Source: an uncultured Eubacteriales bacterium (lineage in GTDB: Bacteria > Bacillota > Clostridia > Oscillospirales > Acutalibacteraceae). From it: a stretch of 64,000 nucleotides of DNA. The notes under the pieces are model-generated. The model was not told the DNA's origin and made no database searches. It worked only from the letters and a program-made list of their open reading frames with translations. A program made the position numbers and the translations under genes. The DNA is taken from NCBI GenBank assembly GCA_934525065.1, contig CAKSYX010000005.1, positions 1-64,000 on the forward strand, read 5' to 3'. Numbering within the stretch: position 1 is the stretch's first letter; every line of letters starts with the position of its first letter. Below are positions 49,001 to 56,443 of this stretch, one piece after another.

Positions 49001-50458
49001 ATGGGAGATGTGCTGAAAAAATTTTCGCTCAAAAATATCGAAAAGCTTGATATGGACGCAAGGTGTGCTCTGTCGCTTTTTGAAGAAAACGAGTTTTCTG
49101 TTGAAAGAGACAGGGGCGAGGGTGTGACGCTCTTTATCAGGTCAACCTTTGACTGCGTTCTGGCCTTGCCGGATTGCACCTCTCAGCCCGCCCTCAAGGG
49201 TGACGAGGAAATTTATGCCGACGGAGACTTTGTCACTCTCACCGATGAAGGGGACAGGCTTTGCCTTTCGTTCAGCGCAGAATATCAGGACTGCGAGGAT
49301 TCCTATAGATTCGGAGAAATTAAGCTGCTCTTCACCGAGGCCAAGGTCAAAGAATTCAAGGCGTATAACCTTTTTGACTTTATTCCGATATCCGGAATGG
49401 AAAATCCGTGGATGTATCTCGGCAGTGTGAGTGAACTTTTGCGGCGGAAAGCCCTCGCGAACGGAAAGCTTTTGAACAAAGACGAAAGGGAGCTGCTTCC
49501 GCTTGCCTGCTTCCTTGCCGATGCGGCTTTTTCGTTTTTGTACAAGAAAACAGCTTTCCCCGAGTACTTTGTCCGTCTTGCAAGAAAATGCGAAGACGAA
49601 AAAGCAGCCGCGCTGATTCAAAAGAAAATGTCCGCCTCAACCGGACTTGTTTCAACCGCCGGAATCGTGCAAAAGCTTATGAATTCAGAGCATGAAGCAC
49701 TTTGGCGCAAAGTATATGAGCTTTTGCTGAACTCCCAAAAAGATTATCCTTCGCGCGATTTTGAAAACGAATTTTCTTTGCAAAAGGCCGAAGACGCCCG
49801 CCGCGCTATCGAAAAGGCACTCCATGAGCAGGGCTTTGAGGGCGAATACCCGTCATTTTTCAAAAAGACGGATGCTAAATTTTTGACCGCTGCGATGGGC
49901 GGACAGCCCGTTACTTTGATGAACGAAAAGAATATCTCCTGCTTTGTTCAAATTTTTGAAAGCAGAAACGAAAGTCCGCTTTGCTTCACCGCGCTGAGCG
50001 GAACAAGGCTTTGCAGGAAGGACGATGAGGACGGCGATGTGTTTTCCTGCTTCTTCGTTTCGGGCGCAAGGAGGCGCGGGGTCTGCACGGAGTATTACCT
50101 TTCGGCAAACACAAACGAGATTCTTTCCTTGCCCGAGTCTGCCGAAGAATTTGCTGTGATTGCGGCGAAGCGCGCCGAGCTGAAAAAGCTTTCAAAGGCC
50201 GAAGCAAAGCACTGCGGAGAAAGTCGCGGTCTGCCGTTTCGTTCGTTCTTGCTGCTTGCTGTTTTTTCGGGTCTGCTTTTCAGCGTACTTTTCACGCCGT
50301 CTATGGCTTTTATGGCGGCTCTTGATACCGGTGCACCGTTTTTTCAAACGCTCAGAGAGCCGATATGGCTTGAAATTTTTGTCGGTTCCGGGCTGCTTTT
50401 CGGCTTGCTGTTTTCGGCGATGCTTGCGGTTGCCGTAAAAATTGCCAAAAAACGGTGA
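49001..50458 (+). CDS. uncharacterised protein with two C-terminal membrane helices
   Basis: A 485-residue protein. A long soluble region (1-405) has no signal peptide and no recognised motif. It is followed by two hydrophobic helices (about 408-430 and 452-478) and a KIAKKR end, so the bulk faces the cytoplasm as a tail-anchored protein. The soluble part mixes beta strands (GVTLFIRSTFDCVLALPDC) and helices (SVSELLRRKALANGKLLNKDERELLPLACFLADAAF). I recall a similar clostridial family (DUF3878), but am not certain. Single gene, 120 nt before the MBOAT gene. Confidence 0.75.
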   Translation: MGDVLKKFSLKNIEKLDMDARCALSLFEENEFSVERDRGEGVTLFIRSTFDCVLALPDCTSQPALKGDEEIYADGDFVTLTDEGDRLCLSFSAEYQDCEDSYRFGEIKLLFTEAKVKEFKAYNLFDFIPISGMENPWMYLGSVSELLRRKALANGKLLNKDERELLPLACFLADAAFSFLYKKTAFPEYFVRLARKCEDEKAAALIQKKMSASTGLVSTAGIVQKLMNSEHEALWRKVYELLLNSQKDYPSRDFENEFSLQKAEDARRAIEKALHEQGFEGEYPSFFKKTDAKFLTAAMGGQPVTLMNEKNISCFVQIFESRNESPLCFTALSGTRLCRKDDEDGDVFSCFFVSGARRRGVCTEYYLSANTNEILSLPESAEEFAVIAAKRAELKKLSKAEAKHCGESRGLPFRSFLLLAVFSGLLFSVLFTPSMAFMAALDTGAPFFQTLREPIWLEIFVGSGLLFGLLFSAMLAVAVKIAKKR

Positions 50459-50579
50459 GGAAAAGTCATTTAATATGGCAGGCATCGTTGCCATTTGGAA
50501 ATAAGTTCAAACCGAAAGCCTGTACAATATCCATTGAATAAATTTTCTCTGAGTAAAATAAATTTTGGGGAGCTGCTTC

Positions 50580-52049
50580 ATGGTTTTTTCAAATCTGTTT
50601 TTTGTCTATTTTTTCTTTCCGCTTAATTTGATTTGCTATTTCTTTGCGAAGGATCTTAAGGCGAAAAACCTCGTTATGCTCATTTTCTCACTGTTTTTCT
50701 ATGCGTGGGGTGAGCCGAAATATGTTTTCCTTTTGATTTTTGAATGCTTTGCGGACTGGCTTTTGGCACTGTACATCGAAAAATACCGGGGAACAAAAAA
50801 GTCAAAGCTGCTGCTTGTCTGCGCGTGCATCGTTGACCTCGGCCTTATCGGCATATTTAAGTACCTGACGTTTGTTCTTGAAAACGTGAAGGCCGTCACG
50901 GGTCACCCGGAGAATATCATTCAGATAGCTTTGCCTATCGGCATTTCGTTTTATACCTTCCAGCTGCTCTCATACGTCATTGACGTATACCGCGGCGAAA
51001 CCGAAGCGCAGAAAAAGTTCTGGCACGTCCTGCTTTATGCAAGCCTGTTCCATCAGTGCATCGCAGGCCCGATCGTCCGTTACAGCGACGTCTGCGCGGA
51101 AATTGAAAGCCGAAAAACCAACCTGAACGAAATTTCAAAGGGAATCAGCCGCTTTGCGATAGGTCTTGGAAAAAAAGCACTGCTTGCGAATGTCTGCGGT
51201 TCGCTTGCAGACACGGTTCTGCTTTCGGACTCCGCACTTGCCGTTGCCGGTGACCTTCAAAAGAACATCGCCGTTCTTTCAAGCCGCCCGGCGCTCGGCC
51301 TGTGGCTCGGAATGATTTTCTATATGCTGCAAATTTACCTCGACTTTTCCGCCTATTCCGATATGGCGATAGGTATGGGACAGATGATAGGCTTCCACTA
51401 TAAAGAAAACTTTGACTATCCGTATTGCTCAAGGAGTGTTGCTGAATTCTGGCGCAGGTGGCATATTTCACTCGGAACCTTCTTCCGAGATTATGTTTAC
51501 ATACCCCTCGGCGGAAGCAGAAGGGGGCTTGGCAGAACGGTTCTCAACACATTCATTGTTTGGGCGCTTACCGGACTTTGGCACGGAGCCAGCTGGAACT
51601 TTGTTTTGTGGGGGCTTTACTTCTTCGTTTTCCTCACGCTTGAACGGCTTTTCCTCAAAGAAAAGCTTGAAAAGGCTCCCGTGTGGGTTTCCCATGTCTA
51701 TTTGCTCTTTGTTTCCCTTTTCGGATGGATAATTTTCCGTTTCAGGAACGTTTCTGTCGGCTTTACCGTGTTCAGGGGAATGTTCGGCCTTTGCTCAAAC
51801 GGCTTTACAAGCTATGAGATCAACGCGTTCTTCAAGAACAATATCTTCTTCCTTGTCATTGCCGTGGTTGCCTGCACACCGCTGATGAAGAATCTCGGCA
51901 GGCTGATCGTTCAAAATGCGCGCAGCAACGCCGATATTGCGCTTTTCAACGTTGCAAGAAAGATTGCCGTTCCGGTGGTTTTGCTGATTCTTTCAACGTT
52001 TTCCCTTGTCGGCGACAGCTATAATCCGTTCCTTTATTTCCAGTTCTGA
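50580..52049 (+). CDS. MBOAT-family O-acyltransferase (AlgI/PatA-like)
   Basis: A 489-residue multi-pass membrane acyltransferase that moves acetyl groups across the membrane for O-acetylation of an extracellular polysaccharide or peptidoglycan. The MBOAT signatures are present: FDYPYCSRSVAEFWRRWHISLGTFFRDYVYIPLGGSR and the catalytic His in LTGLWHGASWNF. The ATG at 50580 has GGGGAG 7 nt upstream. The partner gene, 19 nt downstream, encodes a DHHW/AlgX-like protein, the usual second component. Acetylated polymer unknown. Confidence 0.95.
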   Translation: MVFSNLFFVYFFFPLNLICYFFAKDLKAKNLVMLIFSLFFYAWGEPKYVFLLIFECFADWLLALYIEKYRGTKKSKLLLVCACIVDLGLIGIFKYLTFVLENVKAVTGHPENIIQIALPIGISFYTFQLLSYVIDVYRGETEAQKKFWHVLLYASLFHQCIAGPIVRYSDVCAEIESRKTNLNEISKGISRFAIGLGKKALLANVCGSLADTVLLSDSALAVAGDLQKNIAVLSSRPALGLWLGMIFYMLQIYLDFSAYSDMAIGMGQMIGFHYKENFDYPYCSRSVAEFWRRWHISLGTFFRDYVYIPLGGSRRGLGRTVLNTFIVWALTGLWHGASWNFVLWGLYFFVFLTLERLFLKEKLEKAPVWVSHVYLLFVSLFGWIIFRFRNVSVGFTVFRGMFGLCSNGFTSYEINAFFKNNIFFLVIAVVACTPLMKNLGRLIVQNARSNADIALFNVARKIAVPVVLLILSTFSLVGDSYNPFLYFQF

Positions 52050-52068
52050 GAGGGGAGGGTGAAACCTT

Positions 52069-53418
52069 ATGAAAGAACGCAAGTACAGCAAAAAGTACGT
52101 CAAGTTTGTCAAAAAGTCAATAAAGCTCTATAAGGTCATTCTTCCCTGCGCGTTTGTTTCGCTTTTGGTTCTCGGCCTTCTTGTTTCTCTTATCATTCCG
52201 CTGAGACCGAAGTTCTCCGAGAAGGAAAAGCGTCAGCTTGCTTCTTTCCCGTCGTTCAGCTTTGCCGCGCTCTTTGACGGAAGCTTTTTCAGAGGTATAG
52301 ACTCGTGGTTTTCGGATACTTTTCCGTTCAGGGAGGGTATGATTTCCGCGAACGAAAAGCTTGAAGAAATGCGCGGCTTCGGCGACAGAATATACGGGCT
52401 TAACAATGAGGTTGTCGATATTCCGATTGCGCCGCCGAAAAGCGACGCCTCAAACGAAAGTGCGACCGCAGAGCCGACGACCGAAGAGGAAAAAGAGCCG
52501 ACCGTTCCGGACCAGCTCGATGAGGTTACCCAGAACCTTTCAAACATCACGATTGTCGGCAACACCGGATATGCATACTGGTATTTCAATCAGTCGGTTG
52601 CCGATAAATACGCGAAAGCGGTGAACAAGACCGCGCAAAAGCTTGCCGGAAAGTCAAAGGTATACACGATGCTTGTTCCGACAAGTATGGACATCACGAT
52701 GTCTGACGCTCTGAGAGCGAAAATGAATTCCGGTGACCAGAAAAAAGGTATGGAATACATTTTTTCCTCGCTGTCCTCGGACGTTGCCGCCGTTGATATC
52801 TATAAGCCGCTGAGGCTTCACAGGGACGAATATCTTTATTACAGAACCGACCATCACTGGACTGCTCTCGGTGCGTATTACGCCTATGAGGAGTTTGCCG
52901 CCGTCAAGGGCGTTAAGCCGATTGCACTTTCAAAATTTGAAAAGAAGAGCTTCGGCGAATTTTTGGGTTCATACTACACCAACAGTAACAGCAGTGCCCT
53001 CAAAAAGGATCCGGACGAGCTGATTGCCTATATGCCTCCGTATAAGACCACTCTTCGCTACACAACGCCCGACGGCACGGTGGTTGACTGGTTCCTTGTC
53101 AACGACGTTTCGTCTTATCCGATTTCGCAGAAATACAGTGCCTTTGCCGGCGCGGACAATCCGTACACCGTGATTGAAAACAAGAGCAGAGAAAAGGGCA
53201 AGACCTGTGTCATTATAAAGGAAAGCTTCGGCAACGCCGTAATTCCGTACATTGTGAACAACTATAAAAAGGTCTATGTTGTTGATTACAGGTACTATAA
53301 GCAGGGCTTCGTTTCCCTTGCGAAAAAGGTCAAGGCAAGTGATGTAATCTTCATCAATAATATGTCCGCCGTCTGCACTGAAAGTCTTGTGAACCGTATG
53401 GACGCCATTGCAGTCTGA
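52069..53418 (+). CDS. DHHW-family protein, membrane-anchored O-acetylation partner
   Basis: A 449-residue protein with one N-terminal transmembrane anchor (about 22-45) and an extracellular SGNH/AlgX-like domain. The family motif YRTDHHWTALGAYYAYEEFA holds the catalytic Asp-His, and the Ser is probably in the IIKESFGNAVIPYI segment. A Pro/Glu/Thr-rich loop (about 125-150) looks like a flexible linker. With the MBOAT protein it forms the AlgI/AlgX-type unit that acetylates exported polysaccharide. GGAGGG lies 9 nt before the ATG. Confidence 0.93.
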   Translation: MKERKYSKKYVKFVKKSIKLYKVILPCAFVSLLVLGLLVSLIIPLRPKFSEKEKRQLASFPSFSFAALFDGSFFRGIDSWFSDTFPFREGMISANEKLEEMRGFGDRIYGLNNEVVDIPIAPPKSDASNESATAEPTTEEEKEPTVPDQLDEVTQNLSNITIVGNTGYAYWYFNQSVADKYAKAVNKTAQKLAGKSKVYTMLVPTSMDITMSDALRAKMNSGDQKKGMEYIFSSLSSDVAAVDIYKPLRLHRDEYLYYRTDHHWTALGAYYAYEEFAAVKGVKPIALSKFEKKSFGEFLGSYYTNSNSSALKKDPDELIAYMPPYKTTLRYTTPDGTVVDWFLVNDVSSYPISQKYSAFAGADNPYTVIENKSREKGKTCVIIKESFGNAVIPYIVNNYKKVYVVDYRYYKQGFVSLAKKVKASDVIFINNMSAVCTESLVNRMDAIAV

Positions 53419-53436
53419 TTTTAAGGAGGTAACCTT

Positions 53437-53739
53437 ATGATTAAACACGTTGTAATGTGGAGGTTCAAACCCTTTGCCGAGGGCAGAACCAAGGAGGAAA
53501 ATCTGCTGCTTGTCAAAAGTATGCTTGAGGCTCTGCCGGAGAAAATTGACTTTTTGCGCTCAATGAAGGTCAGCCTCAACGTTAACCCGAAGGAGGGTAT
53601 GTTTGACGCTGTTCTTGAAAGCGAGTTTGATTCGCTTGAAGACGTTGGGAGGTATCGCATTCACCCGGAGCATAAAAAGATTTCCTCCTATGTTGCCCTC
53701 GTCAAAGAGGACAGGGCAAGCGTTGACTATGAAATGTAA
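53437..53739 (+). CDS. Dabb (stress-responsive A/B barrel) domain protein
   Basis: A 100-residue single-domain protein with the Dabb signature: MIKHVVMWRFKP at the start and YRIHPEHKKISSYV near the end. The fold is a dimeric ferredoxin-like alpha/beta barrel. Biochemical roles vary (small-molecule binding, cyclisation). AAGGAGG lies before the ATG, 18 nt after the DHHW gene, so it is probably the last gene of that operon. Function in this context is unknown. Confidence 0.9.
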   Translation: MIKHVVMWRFKPFAEGRTKEENLLLVKSMLEALPEKIDFLRSMKVSLNVNPKEGMFDAVLESEFDSLEDVGRYRIHPEHKKISSYVALVKEDRASVDYEM

Positions 53740-53766
53740 TAAATCGCGCAATCTTTGATAAAACAA

Positions 53767-53795
53767 TTGACAAAACTTGTTCATCAATATATAAT
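53767..53795 (+). promoter_or_regulatory. consensus promoter of small secreted protein gene 1
   Basis: TTGACA (53767-53772), 17-bp spacer, TATAAT (53790-53795): a perfect sigma-A consensus, predicting very strong expression. Confidence 0.92.
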
Positions 53796-53843
53796 AAATA
53801 TGCCATTTATTTCAGTGGTTACTAATATAGGAGGTATATCAGA

Positions 53844-54176
53844 ATGAAGAAACTCATTGCTCTTGTTCTTGCGCTTCTCATGGCTTTCTCCGCCAGCGTT
53901 GTTGCTTTTGCCGCTGACGCCGAAGCTCCCGCAGAAGGTGAAACCACCGCAGCTGCCGAGGACGACGGCTTCAACATTGAAGACCTTCCGTTTTGGACGA
54001 TTAAGCCGGGTCTCAAGGTTGCAAAAATCGTTTTGAAGATTGCCAAGGTTTTCCTCAAGATCGCTCTTATCTTCAATGCTAAGGGCGTTATTGAAAAGCT
54101 TCAGGAGTTCATTAAGGGCTTCGAAAAGCCGAGTGAGCCTGAGGTACCCAACACCACAGCTCCTGCAAATGCATAA
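53844..54176 (+). CDS. small secreted protein with amphipathic helices
   Basis: A 110-residue protein. A signal peptide (1-23, cleavage near AFAADA) is followed by an acidic Ala/Glu/Thr-rich stretch (24-42). A long amphipathic region then alternates Lys with Ile/Leu/Val/Phe (about 50-93; LKVAKIVLKIAKVFLKIALIF), and a Pro/Thr tail ends the protein. The Shine-Dalgarno AGGAGG precedes the ATG. I recognise no family. The lysine/aliphatic helix resembles membrane-active peptides such as cationic antimicrobial or PSM-like helices, but activity is inference. First of four neighbouring small genes, each with its own promoter and terminator. Confidence 0.8.
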   Translation: MKKLIALVLALLMAFSASVVAFAADAEAPAEGETTAAAEDDGFNIEDLPFWTIKPGLKVAKIVLKIAKVFLKIALIFNAKGVIEKLQEFIKGFEKPSEPEVPNTTAPANA

Positions 54177-54187
54177 GCCGAAAGAAG

Positions 54188-54218
54188 AAATGCCGTCCGC
54201 GTGGGCGGCATTTTTTTT
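54188..54218 (+). terminator. terminator after small gene 1
   Basis: AAATGCCGTC/GGGCGGCATTT hairpin followed by TTTTT. Confidence 0.88.
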
Positions 54219-54249
54219 AAAATTATCAACACAATTGATGAATTTATGG

Positions 54250-54278
54250 TTGACTTTTAACAAAAAATTCATTATAAT
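54250..54278 (+). promoter_or_regulatory. promoter of small cysteine-rich gene
   Basis: TTGACT (54250-54255), 17-bp spacer, TATAAT (54273-54278). Confidence 0.9.
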
Positions 54279-54314
54279 GGTGATACATAAATGTGTTTCA
54301 AAGGAGGAGCATAT

Positions 54315-54776
54315 ATGAAAAAAGCATTATCATTGTTTTTGGCCGTACTTATGATTCTTTCGGCCTGTGCTGTTTCATTCGGAGCTTTTGCCGAAGATAA
54401 GGTTGACATGGGAGCCTGCACCTGCAAGGACTGCACCAGAATTATGAACGGCTGCCATTGCTGCGCTGCCTGCCCGTATCTTGATGAAACCTATCTGCTT
54501 TCCTGCGCCAAGGACAAGAACGGCCACTTCAGCGGTAGCTTCTGCTGCGCTCAGTGTGACGGAATCTGGCCGTGCGACTGCAATTGCAGCTGCTGCCAGA
54601 ACAAGGACGCCGAAACTGACGATCAGGGTCGTCCGATTCTCACTCCGCAACAGCAGAAAGACTTTATCAAGGGCTTTCAGAATGTTCTCAAAAAGGTTGC
54701 CGATGTTTTCGACATGATTTTTGACGCAATTTTCAAATTCCTCAGGATTGATGATTGGATCAAGATTAAGAAATAA
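54315..54776 (+). CDS. secreted cysteine-rich small protein
   Basis: A 153-residue protein starting at the ATG at 54315 (AAGGAGGAG just upstream). The signal peptide contains LSAC (residues 15-18), a possible lipobox, with an alternative signal peptidase I site near AFAED. The middle part has 16 cysteines in CxC and CC patterns (GACTCKDC, GCHCCAAC, FCCAQC, CDCNCSCC), suggesting metal clusters or dense disulfides. The C-terminus (about 118-153) is an amphipathic aromatic helix: FQNVLKKVADVFDMIFDAIF then KFLRIDDWIKIKK. No family recognised. It neighbours three other small genes with similar helices. Confidence 0.82.
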   Translation: MKKALSLFLAVLMILSACAVSFGAFAEDKVDMGACTCKDCTRIMNGCHCCAACPYLDETYLLSCAKDKNGHFSGSFCCAQCDGIWPCDCNCSCCQNKDAETDDQGRPILTPQQQKDFIKGFQNVLKKVADVFDMIFDAIFKFLRIDDWIKIKK

Positions 54777-54791
54777 GCTTTGAAGATGCCG

Positions 54792-54823
54792 AACCGGGTG
54801 CTTTGTGCACCCGGCTTTCTTTT
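54792..54823 (+). terminator. terminator after cysteine-rich gene
   Basis: CCGGGTGC/GCACCCGG with a 5-nt loop and a CTTTCTTTT tail. Confidence 0.88.
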
Positions 54824-54960
54824 ATCTGTCTGATTTTCTTGACAAGTTTCGATAACAGATAATAGATATTTTAATCCGGTGTCTAATGTATAGCGTCCGG
54901 AGTATAGAAAGCACATTACCTTTAAAAAATCTTAAAAATGAACTTTTTTTGAATTAAGTA

Positions 54961-54989
54961 TTGACATATTTTAAAGCGTGGTGTAGAAT
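54961..54989 (+). promoter_or_regulatory. promoter of 47-residue peptide gene
   Basis: TTGACA (54961-54966), 17-bp spacer, TAGAAT (54984-54989). Upstream A/T-rich sequence (from about 54920) and the leader resemble those of the next peptide gene. Confidence 0.9.
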
Positions 54990-55052
54990 ATAGCCAAGTT
55001 AGGGGACTTGAGTTCTCTGATTAGTTTTGGGTAATAAGGAGGAAATTTCACA

Positions 55053-55196
55053 ATGGCAGACATGATCGCAAAGGTAGTAAACTTCCTTAACGCTAACTGG
55101 GCTGAGTTTGTAAAGCTCGTTGACAAGATCTGGGCTTTCCTTAAGGACACCATCTTCAAGGATGACAGCCCGTTCGCAACAACTAAGGGTGAATAA
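55053..55196 (+). CDS. leaderless 47-residue amphipathic peptide
   Basis: A short reading frame with AAGGAGG 8-9 nt before its ATG. The 47-residue product begins MADMIAKVVNFLNANW and ends PFATTKGE. It has no signal peptide. Residues 3-36 form an amphipathic helix with Ile/Val/Leu/Trp/Phe repeating every three to four positions and lysines on the other face; net charge is about neutral. A strong promoter, good ribosome site and terminator indicate a real, highly expressed gene. It resembles in size leaderless bacteriocins or PSM-like peptides, but no family is recognised. Confidence 0.75.
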   Translation: MADMIAKVVNFLNANWAEFVKLVDKIWAFLKDTIFKDDSPFATTKGE

Positions 55197-55209
55197 TTTC
55201 ATCTGATCG

Positions 55210-55232
55210 TTTTAAAATTTGAAATTTTAAAA
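55210..55232. repeat. 23-nt perfect palindrome after peptide gene 1
   Basis: TTTTAAAATTT, a central G, then AAATTTTAAAA. It starts 13 nt after the peptide stop codon and precedes the terminator. It could protect the 3' end of the mRNA or bind a regulator. Confidence 0.7.
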
Positions 55233-55236
55233 TGTG

Positions 55237-55267
55237 GGGGCTGCTCTTTGAGCAGCTCTCGTGTTTT
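55237..55267 (+). terminator. terminator after 47-residue peptide gene
   Basis: GCTGCTC/GAGCAGC stem with a TTT loop, then a TTTTT tail. Confidence 0.8.
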
Positions 55268-55398
55268 TCACCTTCTTTTGTATATTTTCAATAAAGTTTT
55301 AAAAAACTTTAGGTTGATTCTGTCTGTTATGCCCTTAAGTACACTAACTTTAAAAAAAATTAAAAGCATTTAAATATGAAAATTTTTTGAATAAACTG

Positions 55399-55427
55399 TT
55401 GACAATTAAATCCGTTTGATATATAAT
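55399..55427 (+). promoter_or_regulatory. promoter of 51-residue peptide gene
   Basis: TTGACA (55399-55404), 17-bp spacer, TATAAT (55422-55427), a perfect consensus. The leader carries GAAGC/GCTTC, a small hairpin, and ends in GGGTAATAGGAGGAAATTA, nearly the same as in the previous peptide gene. Confidence 0.92.
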
Positions 55428-55487
55428 TTAGCCATGTTGAAGCGGTAAGGCTTCGATAAATATAGGGTAATAGGAGGAAATTACACA

Positions 55488-55643
55488 ATGAGCAATAAGG
55501 AAATTATGACTTTTGAGCAGCTTTGGCAGAAGATTTGGGAAATCATCTATGCTATCATCGCTTTCTTTAAGGGTGCTGGTAAGGATGACATCGACATCGG
55601 CTCAAACACTGTTAAGTTTGACAGCGTTACCAACGTTTATTGA
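55488..55643 (+). CDS. leaderless 51-residue aromatic amphipathic peptide
   Basis: AGGAGG lies about 9 nt before the ATG. The 51-residue product begins MSNKEIMTFEQLWQKIWEII, continues with a very hydrophobic stretch YAIIAFFKG, and ends in a polar tail (DDIDIGSNTVKFDSVTNVY). There is no signal peptide. Its leader and promoter are a diverged copy of those of the 47-residue peptide gene, so the two arose by tandem duplication, although the peptides share only the helix pattern (KIW followed by hydrophobics, Phe and Lys). Two-peptide membrane-active systems are one model. No family recognised. Confidence 0.75.
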   Translation: MSNKEIMTFEQLWQKIWEIIYAIIAFFKGAGKDDIDIGSNTVKFDSVTNVY

Positions 55644-55672
55644 TTTAAACAACAATTAAACAATTGTTTAAG

Positions 55673-55708
55673 GAAGCAGGAACCGCGAAAGCGGTTCCTG
55701 CTTCTTTT
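55673..55708 (+). terminator. terminator after 51-residue peptide gene
   Basis: A perfect 14-bp stem GAAGCAGGAACCGC/GCGGTTCCTGCTTC with a GAAA loop and a TTTT tail. A TTAAACAATTGTTTAA palindrome directly precedes it (55657-55672). Confidence 0.92.
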
Positions 55709-55727
55709 GCGCGTTTTTGACAAAATG

Positions 55728-55768
55728 AACAGGCTGCAGAAAGACAACTGTCTTTCTGCGGCCTGTTT
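55728..55768. terminator. bidirectional terminator
   Basis: ACAGGC.GCAGAAAGACA and GTCTTTCTGC.GCCTGT form a stem of about 16 bp followed by TTTT. It separates the peptide cluster from the convergent DUF2442 gene. Confidence 0.85.
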
Positions 55769-55772
55769 TGAG

Positions 55773-56069
55773 TTATGCGCTTAAATCTGCCTGAGGAACT
55801 CCCTGCTCATAAAGCTTTTCAGGCGAAATGTCAATTTCTCCGTTGTTCCAGACCGGAATCCCATAGTCTATATAAACTGTTTTAAAGATTTCCGGGTCAG
55901 AAAGCGGCTTAAAAGCAGGTGACTGCAAAAATGGTTTGAAGTCGAACACCCTAGTTTCGTTGTTGTTGAAGCGAACCCAAAGGCGAAAATCGTCCAAGGG
56001 ACGCACTCCGCAAACTTTCAAAACGGGCTTTGGTTCACCGGCGTATGCAACGCCATTTACAATATACAC
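55773..56069 (-). CDS. DUF2442 protein, partner of DUF4160
   Basis: A 98-residue protein with the DUF2442 pattern: VCGVRPLDDFRLWVRFNNNETRVFDFKPFL, then FKTVYIDYGIPVWNNGEIDISPEKLYEQG. It starts at a GTG with GAGGTGAT 5-6 nt upstream. It follows the DUF4160 gene by 11 nt. The pair is conserved in many bacteria and has been proposed as a toxin-antitoxin-type module; which member is toxic is not established from sequence. Ends at the bidirectional terminator. Confidence 0.9.
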   Translation of the reverse strand: MYIVNGVAYAGEPKPVLKVCGVRPLDDFRLWVRFNNNETRVFDFKPFLQSPAFKPLSDPEIFKTVYIDYGIPVWNNGEIDISPEKLYEQGVPQADLSA

Positions 56070-56080
56070 AGTATATCACC

Positions 56081-56347
56081 TCATCTTAACGGTTCAATTT
56101 TTCCGAACGGTATTCCTTTGACGGCTTTGTTCCATGCTTCATACAATTCGCTTTCATGAATTATCAGCCAAGCTTGAACAAGCTTCAACTGCTTAACCGG
56201 TATACTTCCGGCTAAAAGCTCGCCGTCGAGTGCAACCGAAGCTTCATACTCATTATAATAAACGTGAATATGCGGCTTGTGGTGTTGAGTGTCATCGTTG
56301 TATATCATTCTGATAATTATGCTGTAAAACCTACATAATTCGGGCAC
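56081..56347 (-). CDS. DUF4160 protein
   Basis: An 88-residue protein with the DUF4160 motif: CRFYSIIIRMIYNDDTQHHKPHIHVYYNEYEA, with the paired histidines in KPHIHV. It starts at a GTG with GAGGTGAC 7-8 nt upstream. First gene of the DUF4160-DUF2442 pair, with its own promoter. Role probably as for its partner. Confidence 0.9.
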   Translation of the reverse strand: MPELCRFYSIIIRMIYNDDTQHHKPHIHVYYNEYEASVALDGELLAGSIPVKQLKLVQAWLIIHESELYEAWNKAVKGIPFGKIEPLR

Positions 56348-56378
56348 TGTCTGTCACCTCGATTTTTCGTATATGCTT

Positions 56379-56407
56379 ATTGTACCATTCTTTTTTACGT
56401 ATATCAA
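56379..56407 (-). promoter_or_regulatory. promoter of DUF4160-DUF2442 pair
   Basis: Minus strand TTGATA (56402-56407), 17-bp spacer, TACAAT (56379-56384). Confidence 0.78.
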
Positions 56408-56443
56408 GAGCGATTTTTTGGGGGCTTAAAACTCAACCTTCTC

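Noticed and set aside
53844..55643. Classical bacteriocin operon
   Set aside because: No ABC exporter, double-glycine leader, immunity gene or lanthionine enzymes. Each gene is separately transcribed. Kept only as an unassigned peptide cluster.
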